Below, piece by piece: positions 1 to 6,401 of a stretch of DNA of 30,039 nucleotides. The translations under genes were made by a program, and so were the position numbers. Positions within the stretch are counted from its first letter, which is position 1. Every line of letters starts with the position of its first letter. The stretch is from a virus. Below the pieces are notes generated by a model, which saw only the letters and a list, made by a program, of their open reading frames with translations, was not told the DNA's origin and ran no database searches. Location: positions 1-30,039 of the IMG/VR virus record IMGVR_UViG_3300047300_001113. One strand, written 5' to 3'.

Positions 1-46
1 CCCCCGATGATTACTGGGGATGGGTTTGGGTGTTTGTGTGTGTTGT
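1..46. other. Non-coding left edge of the window
   Basis: Short gap downstream of the first HNH gene. It begins with a C-run and a G-run flanking a 10-nt spacer (positions 1-19), followed by a T/G-rich stretch. If the sequence is circular, this gap joins 29955-30039 and lies between the HNH gene and terS, where cos sites sit in many HNH-terS phages. I see no terminal repeat shared with the right end. Confidence 0.4.
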
Positions 47-364
47 TTATTGTTCGATTGGTTTGTTTCCGCGTCTGCTGTTGCAGGTTCGATGGGCGGG
101 GGCTAGTGGGCTGGTTGGGTCACCTGCAAGGATGTGATCAGCAGTGATTTCGTTTCTGTTAGTGAAGGGCTGACCGCACAGGTGGCAGTGGGTGGCTGTG
201 TCTTTGATGTGTTGCCTAGCCCTACGGTATTCAGGTGATTTATAAAGGGTGCGCTGGTTCTTCCCCCAGTTTATTTTTCTGCGGCGTTCAGCTTCGTGCA
301 GGGGGCAATAAGCAACACCAGGTTCGCCAAGTTTGCCACAGGTCAGGCAGGGCTTACGAAACAT
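47..364 (-). CDS. HNH endonuclease (terminase-associated type)
   Basis: A 105-aa protein with two zinc-binding cysteine pairs (CLTCG near residue 6, CHLCG near 60) and a ββα-metal HNH core: ITADHI near residue 73, then H-RTCNSRRG near 91. HNH proteins nick or cleave DNA, and in cos phages such a gene beside terS supports terminase cleavage. Here it is the last gene of the early block. On a circular map it lies directly upstream of terS, which fits that role. Its ATG overlaps the 3' end of the nucleotidyltransferase gene by 11 nt. A free-standing homing HNH is the alternative. Confidence 0.88.
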   Translation of the reverse strand: MFRKPCLTCGKLGEPGVAYCPLHEAERRRKINWGKNQRTLYKSPEYRRARQHIKDTATHCHLCGQPFTNRNEITADHILAGDPTSPLAPAHRTCNSRRGNKPIEQ

Positions 365-776
365 TGGTTAGCCTTTGTTTGATGTCTGTGCTGCTGATGC
401 CTTTCGTGTAAGGCAAATACATTAGGCCAATACCCCATTCGTCTAACCAGTCTTGTGTGAATCCCATTTGTTTGTAGTAGTCGCGCCTAGCCCAATCGCT
501 ACCGATAACGATCAGGTCGCATTGGGATTCGATGATTGATGGTTTGGAATCTGCACCACCACTGTTAGGGATAACCCTTGAAACATACTTGCAAGCGCGC
601 AGGACTGCTTCGCGTTCCGCATAAGTCATAACAGGGGGTTTGCCTTTGTAAGCTTCAATGAACTCATCAGTGTTCAACGCAACAGTGACTGTGCCTAAGT
701 CGGCGCATCGTCTAAGAAAGTTTGCGTGGCCGCTGTGGAACAGGTCGAAAGTTCCGCCGGTGTAAATCAATCCCAT
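354..776 (-). CDS. Cytidylyltransferase-like nucleotidyltransferase
   Basis: A 140-aa protein of the TagD/glycerol-3-phosphate cytidylyltransferase superfamily. It has GGTFDLFHSGH at residues 7-17 with the nucleotide-binding HxGH signature (HSGH), a Rossmann-like α/β core, and the C-terminal ISSTDI motif near residue 128. The length is close to that of stand-alone cytidylyltransferases. The family activates small phosphorylated substrates as CDP or AMP derivatives; the substrate here is unknown. Its ATG overlaps the stop of the GT2 glycosyltransferase gene, so the two are probably co-translated and may act on the same glycan or wall-polymer pathway (inference). Confidence 0.85.
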   Translation of the reverse strand: MGLIYTGGTFDLFHSGHANFLRRCADLGTVTVALNTDEFIEAYKGKPPVMTYAEREAVLRACKYVSRVIPNSGGADSKPSIIESQCDLIVIGSDWARRDYYKQMGFTQDWLDEWGIGLMYLPYTKGISSTDIKQRLTNVS

Positions 777-1402
777 CTGTTATCCCTTCGGGTTTGTAAA
801 GTCCAAGTCCAACTGTTGTCGTTACTCGCAGACTTGGTTTGGTGTAGTTGGTTGTTGCGTTGGTAACTTATAGCGTTTCGTTCAGGATTGATGCTGGCAC
901 TGTTAGTGTGTGCAATCCCTGCATTGATGGTGTAGGTCAAAAGGTTTTTTTCTTTGATGCGGCGTTCATAATCGTTATCGTCAAAGTAAAGCGGATAGAA
1001 GCGTTCGTCATACAAACCTGCTTCTCGCACAATCCCTTCACCTAAAACAATTGCTGACCAAAGCGGTGCAACTCTGGGGTGACCTAACCCTTCAGGGTTT
1101 GCCTGATCAGCAATGGTTTGTAACGAACCAAGTTCAAACACGCAATCATCATTGACCAGCAACCAATAGGGGGCGTAGGGTGTTGTTTTCACTATTAGGT
1201 TCCACGCACCGACAAGGCCTAAACCGTAGGGAACTTCAATGTGCCAAAGGTTTTCAACCAACACAGGTTTGGTGGGTTGCCACTGTTTCGTTCCACTGTT
1301 GTTGATGATCACTAAATGTTCAACAGGGTAATCAATGCTGGCGAGTAGTTGGTCGGCTAAATCGTGCCGCGAATAAGTGGCAAACCCAAGAACAGGAATC
1401 AT
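767..1402 (-). CDS. GT2-like (GT-A fold) glycosyltransferase
   Basis: A 211-aa protein. The start is set at the ATG whose first bases overlap the TGA of the upstream FmdB-like gene (ATGA junction). A TTG 18 nt further upstream is less likely. It begins with a strand-loop typical of GT-A enzymes (GFATYSRHDL), then VIINNSG near residue 31, GLVGAWN at 62-68, and the metal-binding NDD at 84-86. A later YFDDNDYERRI segment matches the acidic acceptor region of GT2 enzymes. It would transfer a sugar from a nucleotide donor, to a virion protein or host surface glycan. The target cannot be read from sequence. Confidence 0.8.
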   Translation of the reverse strand: MIPVLGFATYSRHDLADQLLASIDYPVEHLVIINNSGTKQWQPTKPVLVENLWHIEVPYGLGLVGAWNLIVKTTPYAPYWLLVNDDCVFELGSLQTIADQANPEGLGHPRVAPLWSAIVLGEGIVREAGLYDERFYPLYFDDNDYERRIKEKNLLTYTINAGIAHTNSASINPERNAISYQRNNQLHQTKSASNDNSWTWTLQTRRDNRWD

Positions 1403-1575
1403 CGCGCCTGTTTTCCCCAACCATTACCTTTGAAGCTCACACCAACAACTTTGTAATCTCGAACCATTGCTTTACCGCAACCAACACAAATTGGTTTCTT
1501 TTCAGGATCAGTAATACTTCGAACAATAGTCACCGATTCTTTACAGGTGTCGCACTCATAAGCGTAGGTTGGCAT
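1399..1575 (-). CDS. FmdB-type zinc-ribbon protein
   Basis: A 58-aa ORF. It starts MPTYAYECDTC, has a second knuckle CVGCG near residue 30, and ends VSFKGNGWGKQAR. This is the pattern of the FmdB regulatory zinc-ribbon family (MPTYEYxCxxC, CPxCG, then FKGxG[FW]). An SD-like GAAAGGAAAAA lies directly before the ATG, and the stop overlaps the GT2 start (ATGA). The biochemical role of the family is poorly defined; zinc binding and a regulatory role are assumed. It fills what otherwise looks like a gap between the metallophosphoesterase and the glycosyltransferase. Confidence 0.82.
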   Translation of the reverse strand: MPTYAYECDTCKESVTIVRSITDPEKKPICVGCGKAMVRDYKVVGVSFKGNGWGKQAR

Positions 1576-1602
1576 TTTTTCCTTTCATCGGCAAATTTGA
1601 AA

Positions 1603-1650
1603 CTGGTGGGTGTCCGGTCAAACCAATAAGTAGTAGTTTGCACCCACCAG
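1603..1650 (-). terminator. Long hairpin between metallophosphoesterase and FmdB-like genes
   Basis: A perfect 10-bp inverted repeat (CTGGTGGGTG at 1603-1612, CACCCACCAG at 1641-1650) encloses a second 5-bp stem (CAAAC/GTTTG). On the minus strand it is followed by TTTCAAATTT rather than a clean U-tract. It could attenuate transcription between the two genes or act as an mRNA-processing or stability element. A terminator reading is tentative. Confidence 0.5.
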
Positions 1651-1655
1651 CACAT

Positions 1656-2798
1656 CTATTCAACAACAAGTTTCGAAACCGAACCTGTGAAAGCTTTACC
1701 CTGCTCAACAATGAAAGTAACCAAACCAGGTTGGCTATCTTCACCACTAGACCGCATATACCAACCCGAACCATTATCAAGCGTTGCGGCTTGCACCCAA
1801 AAGCGAGAACGCCCCTTCGAATCGCTACCCAATTCTTGAACACGCAAATGATGGAAATGACCGCTGACCAGAATTGTTGCACCACTCAAAGGCGAATTAC
1901 CAAACGAAGATTTGCGCCAAAAATCAGGCAACTGATCAGGTCGCGAAACCTGATGGCCGTGAATCAAACCGATACGGTGACCAAACACATCAAGGGTTAG
2001 TGATTCATCGTGTGTGGCTGGTTCAAAGAAACGCACCGGTAATTCTTTTTCAGCGGCAAGCCGCGCCAACTGCCTACCAATAAACACACCCCAATCATCC
2101 GTTGGTGTGCCAACAACCTGCTTCTGCACACGCCACTGGCAATGATTAGAACCCACCGATGCATAAACAACATCAGGAACAACAGCGCAAATGTCCTTCA
2201 ACAATTCCCAAAGAATCGTTGCCGCCAAATCCAACTGTTGCATAATCGAAAGGTCATTCGTGCGTAACTGTTGCAAATTAGCAGCGTTGCTAAAGTTCTC
2301 AACTAGGTCACCAACATCGAACACAACAACACGCGAAACCTTTTCACGCTTCACCTGCGCCAGCAACTGTGCCTTCACAGATTCAACGCGCGAAAGCAAA
2401 GCTTCAACACCGCCCCTGTGATCCACTTTCCCAATCTGCAAATCAGCCCAACAAACAACAAGGGCTTTCTCACCCACAACAGGTTTAGCAACCTTCACAG
2501 ACTTTTTCGCCGCAGCAAACAACGCTGGCAAATCCGCCACATCAGTTTTCAGGCGAAAGTTGAACCGGTAACTGGTCAGCCACTCGCCATCATATCGTTG
2601 CCAACGCGAAGTTCTAGGATTGCCAACCACTTCATACTTTTCAGGCGAATACCCTGCTTCTTCCAAAAAGTCGAGAAAATCAACACCATCAGCCAAACCA
2701 TTAGTGGTCGCTGTTCCTTCACTGCCATCGAACTCAACAGCGACAGGGCCTAAAGGTGTCGCATCAATTCTTGGGGCAGGTTTCAAATTTTCCAGCAC
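1656..2798 (-). CDS. Calcineurin-like metallophosphoesterase
   Basis: A 380-aa protein with the ordered two-metal phosphoesterase motifs: WADLQIGKVDH (119-126), DVGD (161-164), GSNHCQ (216-221), HGH (280-282) and GHFHH (313-317). The first ~110 residues are a separate N-terminal region without a recognised motif. GTG is the start, preceded by GAAAGGCTGTTC, and it overlaps the upstream gene by 16 nt. The fold hydrolyses phosphomono- or diesters, including DNA ends as in SbcD/Mre11 and cyclic nucleotides. No associated SbcC-like ATPase is present. A role in DNA processing or nucleotide-signal degradation is inference. Confidence 0.83.
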   Translation of the reverse strand: MLENLKPAPRIDATPLGPVAVEFDGSEGTATTNGLADGVDFLDFLEEAGYSPEKYEVVGNPRTSRWQRYDGEWLTSYRFNFRLKTDVADLPALFAAAKKSVKVAKPVVGEKALVVCWADLQIGKVDHRGGVEALLSRVESVKAQLLAQVKREKVSRVVVFDVGDLVENFSNAANLQQLRTNDLSIMQQLDLAATILWELLKDICAVVPDVVYASVGSNHCQWRVQKQVVGTPTDDWGVFIGRQLARLAAEKELPVRFFEPATHDESLTLDVFGHRIGLIHGHQVSRPDQLPDFWRKSSFGNSPLSGATILVSGHFHHLRVQELGSDSKGRSRFWVQAATLDNGSGWYMRSSGEDSQPGLVTFIVEQGKAFTGSVSKLVVE

Positions 2799-3013
2799 GA
2801 ACAGCCTTTCAATCGGTGTCGCTTAATTATCGCACCACCCAAATCAATACCGCGTAAAGCCAAAGCGGTTTCAAGTGCCTGATACTTCCATTCAGGGTTC
2901 ATTACAGCGGCAGACAAAATTTCGGCATCAGCTTTATCAAGTGTTGCCAGTGTGCTTCGAACTTTGCAAGGCCACACTTTCGCTGGTGGTTGCAGATCAG
3001 CCAACAAACTCAT
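2783..3013 (-). CDS. Small helical protein, putative HTH type
   Basis: A 76-aa protein beginning MSLLADLQPPAKVWPCKVRS and ending in a basic RHRLKGCSCWKI segment. The middle (residues 20-60) is predicted helical, with a winged-helix-like spacing (LDKADAEILSAAV then LETALALRGIDL). I recall similar small proteins beside phosphoesterases in actinobacteriophages, without a proven function. It is coupled upstream through an ATGA overlap and downstream overlaps the phosphoesterase start by 16 nt, so both are probably made from one mRNA. Confidence 0.7.
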   Translation of the reverse strand: MSLLADLQPPAKVWPCKVRSTLATLDKADAEILSAAVMNPEWKYQALETALALRGIDLGGAIIKRHRLKGCSCWKI

Positions 3014-3240
3014 TTTTTACCTTTCAAACGATTGATGAACAACTGCCAATTTGATGGTTGGGATGTGAAAATGATGGGTGGTCTGTTTGACCAATACCAA
3101 CCAGCGTAATAACCAGCACCATAAGTTTCATAAGAAGTCCATTCTTTGCCACACTCGCAACGCCAAATTGAACCAATACCCTGCGCGCTCGCATCAGGTC
3201 TGTGGCACTGATGAACGACCCTGATAAACTCGCCAGCCAT
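3010..3240 (-). CDS. Hypothetical small protein with CxC motif
   Basis: A 76-aa protein, unrecognised. It has WRCECGKEW near residue 27, one half of a possible zinc knuckle, with CHRP near residue 12 as a possible partner. A strongly aromatic centre (YGAGYYAGWYWSNRP) and a basic C-terminus follow. The start overlaps the upstream stop (TAATG) and the stop overlaps the downstream start (ATGA), which supports it as a real translated gene. Confidence 0.68.
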   Translation of the reverse strand: MAGEFIRVVHQCHRPDASAQGIGSIWRCECGKEWTSYETYGAGYYAGWYWSNRPPIIFTSQPSNWQLFINRLKGKK

Positions 3241-3560
3241 TACTCACCATCCAACTTGATTGAGTTAGCCCACACTTCACCAGCATCGCCACCCCAAGCA
3301 TCCCAAGCAACCCGACCAGGTGTAGGAAAACCCTTCTCGCCACGAACAAACCCTTCAGCCTTCTTGTCGTTCTGGTGTCGCGCAAAATAGGATCGCATCC
3401 GCTTAATCGTTTCGTCACTGACTTCTTCGCCACGCGCCAACTGACCAGCCCTAGCGCGACCAACAGCAGTGAAACCTTGACCGGCTTTACCATCAGCAAT
3501 CCAAACAAGTGCGCGTTGTGCCGCTTCTTGCACAGAAACAGGTGGTTTATAGGTTGCCAT
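3240..3560 (-). CDS. Conserved phage protein with RMRSYFARH...GRVAWDAWGG motif
   Basis: A 106-aa protein with the sequence RMRSYFARHQNDKKAEGF followed by GEKGFPTPGRVAWDAWGGDAG. I recognise this pattern from many phage and bacterial proteins, sometimes as a domain attached to larger virion or nuclease-like proteins. I cannot assign an activity. The N-terminus (VQEAAQRALVWIADGKAGQGFT) is helical. TAATG overlaps at both ends tie it to its neighbours. Confidence 0.75.
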   Translation of the reverse strand: MATYKPPVSVQEAAQRALVWIADGKAGQGFTAVGRARAGQLARGEEVSDETIKRMRSYFARHQNDKKAEGFVRGEKGFPTPGRVAWDAWGGDAGEVWANSIKLDGE

Positions 3561-3760
3561 TATTTTTCCTTTTCTAATCCAGGTAGGTAAATCACTTCGT
3601 CACCGCTGATGTTGAAAGCTACTAGGTCACCGAACGCATCGCGCCTGATTGCTTTCAAGTCAATCAGTAGATTGATAATTCTTTCGCGTTCAGTTTTTAC
3701 GCCGATGTTGTAAGAAACTTCTAGGCGTTGCATCACTACGGGGTCAAATTTAATGTCCAT
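3560..3760 (-). CDS. Small protein of the ERERI type
   Basis: A 66-aa protein. Start ATG at 3760 is chosen because GAAGGGAAACAG directly precedes it and the longer upstream frame has no phage-like features. It contains YNIGVKTERERIINLLIDL (residues ~18-36), a segment shared in outline with two nearby small proteins (3750-3947 and 4122-4310). Predicted helical, unknown function. Its stop overlaps the next start (3560). Confidence 0.68.
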   Translation of the reverse strand: MDIKFDPVVMQRLEVSYNIGVKTERERIINLLIDLKAIRRDAFGDLVAFNISGDEVIYLPGLEKEK

Positions 3761-3947
3761 TCTGTTTCCCTTCGACAAGTGCAATAACTTTGTATAAAGG
3801 CATCTCAATCCAGCAATAACATTCTTCGTGAGTTGGGTCATTTTCATCTGTTGAATAACAAACTGCTTCTGCCAATACTTTAATAATGCGTTCTTGCTCA
3901 TTGGCCTGACCAGCACGAAACCCCTGCGTATAAACAGTCTCAACCAT
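3750..3947 (-). CDS. Small cysteine-containing protein of the ERERI type
   Basis: A 65-aa protein (start MVETVYTQGFRAGQ). ATG 3947 overlaps the upstream stop by 8 nt; a longer frame starting at 3992 gives an unconvincing hydrophobic leader. It carries GFRAGQANEQERIIKVLAEA and then three cysteines (C..ECYCW near 40-50). Short phage proteins with a QG...G..DERERI helix are common but uncharacterised. I cannot assign a role. Confidence 0.62.
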   Translation of the reverse strand: MVETVYTQGFRAGQANEQERIIKVLAEAVCYSTDENDPTHEECYCWIEMPLYKVIALVEGKQNGH

Positions 3948-4122
3948 TAGGGAACTCACTACCCACAGCAGCAACAACATCACTCGCCGCATTCAAAGCC
4001 GAAGCCATCGAAACAATCAAATCCGCCAAAGGCAAACGAATCGCATCAAAATCCGCCGACCAAACCAGGTGATCATCACGCAAAATCTCAACAACAAAAT
4101 CAACATCAATAGGTTTCGACAT
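3940..4122 (-). CDS. Hypothetical small acidic protein
   Basis: A 60-aa protein, unrecognised, starting MSKPIDVDFVVEIL. The start ATG overlaps the upstream TGA (TGATG) and GAAAGGAATAGTTG serves as SD. The composition is hydrophobic and acidic, without a clear membrane segment. It lies in a run of seven tightly coupled short genes. Confidence 0.62.
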   Translation of the reverse strand: MSKPIDVDFVVEILRDDHLVWSADFDAIRLPLADLIVSMASALNAASDVVAAVGSEFPNG

Positions 4123-4310
4123 CAACTATTCCTTTCAACCATCTTCACAGCTTCAATAATCGCCTGTTGCTCACGCACCATCGAAGCCAACCCATACCCA
4201 CGCCCCAACGACTTTAGCAAACGAACAATTCTTTCCCTTTCAGCGGCTTCAAACTTTCCACGCTCACGCGCAATCGCTTCCACAATCAACTGACTTGAAG
4301 TTTTCTTCAT
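4122..4310 (-). CDS. Small helical protein of the ERERI type
   Basis: A 62-aa protein starting MKKTSSQLIVEAIARERGKF. ATG 4310 overlaps the upstream stop (TGATG), which decides the start over a frame beginning 12 nt earlier. The centre reads AAERERIVRLLKSLGRG, resembling segments in 3560-3760 and 3750-3947. It is predicted to be almost all helix; function unknown. Confidence 0.66.
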   Translation of the reverse strand: MKKTSSQLIVEAIARERGKFEAAERERIVRLLKSLGRGYGLASMVREQQAIIEAVKMVERNS

Positions 4311-4474
4311 CACACATCCCAACTAGAAACGCGACCAAAACGGTTCTCATAAGCTTTGTGATAACGCTTCTTTGCTTGTTCAGCTTTCAACTCTGCACGA
4401 ACCCACAACCAAGCAGTCACACGATACGCAAGCAACGAACGCAACGACCTTGAACCAATAGCGCGCTTACCCAT
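4310..4474 (-). CDS. Small basic protein
   Basis: A 54-aa reading frame, MGKRAIGSRSLRSLLAYRVT... to ...RFGRVSSWDV. It is strongly basic in the first half and carries an AEQAKKRYHKAYENRFGR helix. Both ends overlap neighbouring genes (start inside the last codons of the membrane gene, stop TGATG with the next start). Function unknown; a nucleic-acid or membrane-surface role would suit its charge, but that is a guess. Confidence 0.6.
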   Translation of the reverse strand: MGKRAIGSRSLRSLLAYRVTAWLWVRAELKAEQAKKRYHKAYENRFGRVSSWDV

Positions 4475-4616
4475 TAGCAACCTTCCAAAGTTTGATGAAC
4501 CCGAAAATGATGGCAGGGATCAGTAACGCACCGATGAAGTCAGCGGTGAGTTCGATAAGCCACATCAGCGCGGTGATGCTGGCGAACACGATAACGAACC
4601 AGACAAAGGCTTTCAT
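4467..4616 (-). CDS. Small membrane protein, two TM segments
   Basis: A 49-aa frame, MKAFVWFVIVFASITALMWL then IELTADFIGALLIPAIIFGF, ending in a basic KLWKVANG tail. The two hydrophobic stretches of about 20 residues are separated by a short acidic turn, consistent with a hairpin in the inner membrane. TAATG overlap with the preceding gene. Function unknown; it is outside the lysis cluster, so a holin role is less likely than host-membrane modulation. Confidence 0.62.
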   Translation of the reverse strand: MKAFVWFVIVFASITALMWLIELTADFIGALLIPAIIFGFIKLWKVANG

Positions 4617-4795
4617 TACGCACCAGCCTTTGCGGTGAAAAAGTTGGCAGCAACATCAAGATCATCAACATAATTTTTTTGCTTAGTTTGCGTGTTCAAC
4701 ACAACAATCTTTTTTGCGCTCATACGCCACACTTTGTAAATGCCAACACTAAGAATCGTGTCGAAGTCCAGTGTTTCTAAGTCTTGCTTAGTCAT
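4616..4795 (-). CDS. Small hypothetical protein, first gene behind an early-type leader
   Basis: A 59-aa protein (MTKQDLETLDFDTILSVGIY...). It reads like a small β-rich domain: GIYKVWRMSAKKIVVLNTQT then a helix. AGGGAAACAAAATG provides the SD. It is the promoter-proximal gene of the run of small genes that continues to 47, and its leader is nearly identical to that of the plus-strand gene at 13839. Function unknown. Confidence 0.66.
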   Translation of the reverse strand: MTKQDLETLDFDTILSVGIYKVWRMSAKKIVVLNTQTKQKNYVDDLDVAANFFTAKAGA

Positions 4796-4845
4796 TTTGT
4801 TTCCCTATCTTTCTTCGGGCTTTCCTTCCCGATAAGACAAATCTA
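4796..4845 (-). promoter_or_regulatory. Putative early promoter and 5' hairpin leader
   Basis: On the minus strand, a -10-like TAGATT (4840-4845) is followed after 8 nt by a CGGG/CCCG hairpin (4831-4828 with 4819-4816), then GAAGAAAGATAGGGAAA and the ATG. The same arrangement, at the same spacing, precedes the plus-strand gene at 13839. No good -35 is visible. The hairpin would lie at the transcript's 5' end and may stabilise the mRNA (inference). Confidence 0.55.
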
Positions 4846-4916
4846 CCCGAAACCAGGTCGCAAAGAAAGGATTTTCGCAAAAAAAGATTGGCGTGTTTGA
4901 TAACGATTAGATAACG

Positions 4917-5840
4917 CTAATCTTCAAAAGATTTCAATTTATCTTTTGAAATAAGTTCTATTTCAACAGAACAAAAAATTGCTGCCATTTCTTTGTTATC
5001 ACCAAGTTTGCGAATCATTGCCAATTGAATAAGGGCTTCCCAAACTTCCGGCGTGCCAGCGAAATTTCGGCCACCCAACAAAGTAACTAACTGGTGGCAT
5101 CCAGGACACAAAGCAATCAAATATTCATTGTCTGGGTCATTTTCTTTACCGATCATATGATGACTAGACAAACCCTTAACATTTTTTCTAGCGCATAACT
5201 GGCAAATTTTTTCAGCTAGACCAATAGTTTCTCTACGCCTACCACCGAAATAACCATTATCAGTGCGTGAATCATTAGCGCAACTGCGCGAACAATAAAT
5301 TTGCTTTTTCGATAGAGGCCAAAAATCTGTTTTGCAATAAGGACATTCAGTTTTAGGTTTGACCGCGTTTTTCTCGCAATAAGCAAGCCACCACAAAGGT
5401 TGATGATTTTGAATTGCACGAACTAACAATTCAATTGGCAAATTATTTTGCGTAGCGTATCGAGTAATTTTTATTTGTTGTTGATCAATATCTTCCACAT
5501 ATTTAGCAACACTCGCTTTAGACCACTTAGTTACTTTTGGTGGTTTTCGTCTTTGGCTATTTCCATAACGGTTAGACAATCCTAATCGGCTTATTTTTAT
5601 TGCAACACCGTTATAGGGCCTTCCAAGTTTTGAAGCAATTTGAGCAATTGTGAAATGACCGGCAAGTTCTTTTAATTCTTCAAGTTCTTCTTCAGTCCAT
5701 TGACCATTGGCAAATTTATACCCAATAGCAGAAAGTCTTGAATGAACATTTTGACCAGGTATTCCCAAAAGCTTTCCAGCTTTCCAGACTGATCCTGTTT
5801 CTCTATAAGCGGCAATAAGATCTTCGTTAGTAAAAGCCAT
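4917..5840 (-). CDS. HNH endonuclease with N-terminal HTH domains (homing type)
   Basis: A 307-aa protein. Residues 1-45 and 46-92 form two HTH-like units; the second reads QWTEEELEELKELAGHF then IAQIASKLGRPYNGVAIKIS, like the Myb/SANT-type HTH of homing nucleases. A zinc knuckle follows (CPYC, then CSRSC, ~167-187), then a C-terminal HNH core (CQLCARKNVKGLSSHHMIG, then LCPGCHQLV). The gene is clearly more A+T-rich than its surroundings (about 38% G+C at 5521-5580, against about 48% at 12541-12600). It also has no overlap with its neighbours, unlike almost every other gene here. That fits a recently acquired free-standing homing endonuclease. Confidence 0.85.
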   Translation of the reverse strand: MAFTNEDLIAAYRETGSVWKAGKLLGIPGQNVHSRLSAIGYKFANGQWTEEELEELKELAGHFTIAQIASKLGRPYNGVAIKISRLGLSNRYGNSQRRKPPKVTKWSKASVAKYVEDIDQQQIKITRYATQNNLPIELLVRAIQNHQPLWWLAYCEKNAVKPKTECPYCKTDFWPLSKKQIYCSRSCANDSRTDNGYFGGRRRETIGLAEKICQLCARKNVKGLSSHHMIGKENDPDNEYLIALCPGCHQLVTLLGGRNFAGTPEVWEALIQLAMIRKLGDNKEMAAIFCSVEIELISKDKLKSFED

Positions 5841-5846
5841 ACCTAA

Positions 5847-5852
5847 AGTTTA
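5847..5852 (-). promoter_or_regulatory. -10-like element giving a possible leaderless mRNA
   Basis: TAAACT on the minus strand ends 6 nt before the ATG of the HTH-HNH gene, with no usable SD between. This spacing puts the transcription start at or next to the A of ATG, as in leaderless transcripts, which are frequent in actinobacteria. The -35 is poor. Confidence 0.42.
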
Positions 5853-5880
5853 TCACTGTTTAGATACAGACAATCTTTCA

Positions 5881-6060
5881 CTAAAATTCGATATCATCCT
5901 GAAACTTTTTCTGCGCCCACCCATAACCAACAACCATCGCACTGATCACAAACAAGCAAGCCAAAACGATTCCCACAATAACCAACCAAAGACTTGTTGC
6001 TTCAGCGGCGAGCGCGAAAATGATAAACGCAACAGTCAAACCAATGGCGAACTGCAACAT
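5881..6060 (-). CDS. Small membrane protein, two TM segments
   Basis: A 59-aa frame: MLQFAIGLTVAFIIFALAAE, short turn, LWLVIVGIVLACLFVISAMV, then a polar tail (WAQKKFQDDIEF). There are two clear transmembrane helices. The start overlaps the stop of the SSB-like gene (TAATG). Unknown function; it is located in the replication region rather than with the lysin. Confidence 0.66.
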   Translation of the reverse strand: MLQFAIGLTVAFIIFALAAEATSLWLVIVGIVLACLFVISAMVVGYGWAQKKFQDDIEF

Positions 6061-6401
6061 TAGAAAGGCGCACCATACTTGCGTAGGTCATCTTCATCAA
6101 CAGGCTTACTGCTGGTGCGTGGCCCAAACGACTTCTCAACAATGATGGTTGAAGCTGAAATGTGCAAGTTGTAGCGTGTTTCGCCCTTGTATTCTTCAGC
6201 CACAGTTTTCTGTGTGCCAACAACAGTGATCAAATCACCTTCAGCCGGTAACACTTGGTCACCAACCCACACAGTGAAAAAAGTGCGACCAACAGTTTCC
6301 CACTCGCCAGCATCATTCTTCTTGCTGTGCTTCTCAACAACCTTCACACCCTTAGTGCCAAGAACGCGCTCAACAATTCCCTTGAACTTAACATCAGCCA
6401 T
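6060..6401 (-). CDS. Putative single-stranded DNA-binding protein (OB fold)
   Basis: A 113-aa protein, short for an SSB. Residues 1-90 alternate β-strands in an OB-like order (KFKGIVERVL, TFFTVWVGDQV, GDLITVVGTQ, RYNLHISASTI). The C-terminus is an acidic, proline-containing tail ending DEDDLRKYGAPF. That resembles the acidic Pro-Phe tip with which SSBs recruit replication partners. Its position beside helicase, initiator and recombination genes supports the call. A different small OB-fold protein cannot be excluded. The SD AGATAGGAAAAATAAA precedes ATG 6401. Confidence 0.6.
   Translation of the reverse strand: MADVKFKGIVERVLGTKGVKVVEKHSKKNDAGEWETVGRTFFTVWVGDQVLPAEGDLITVVGTQKTVAEEYKGETRYNLHISASTIIVEKSFGPRTSSKPVDEDDLRKYGAPF

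Noticed and set aside
1-19. C-run/G-run at the left end as a terminator or cos hairpin
   Set aside because: Only 4 bp pair, there is no U-tract, and nothing in sequence alone identifies a cohesive-end cut.
1556-2182. Minus-strand alternative frames of 61 and 109 codons and plus-strand frame 1569-2000
   Set aside because: They overlap the metallophosphoesterase, whose motifs are complete, and have no supporting SD or coupling.
3761-3992. Longer N-terminal extensions of the small genes 3560-3760 and 3750-3947
   Set aside because: The extensions overlap neighbours heavily and lack SDs, whereas the internal ATGs have good SDs or short stop/start overlaps.
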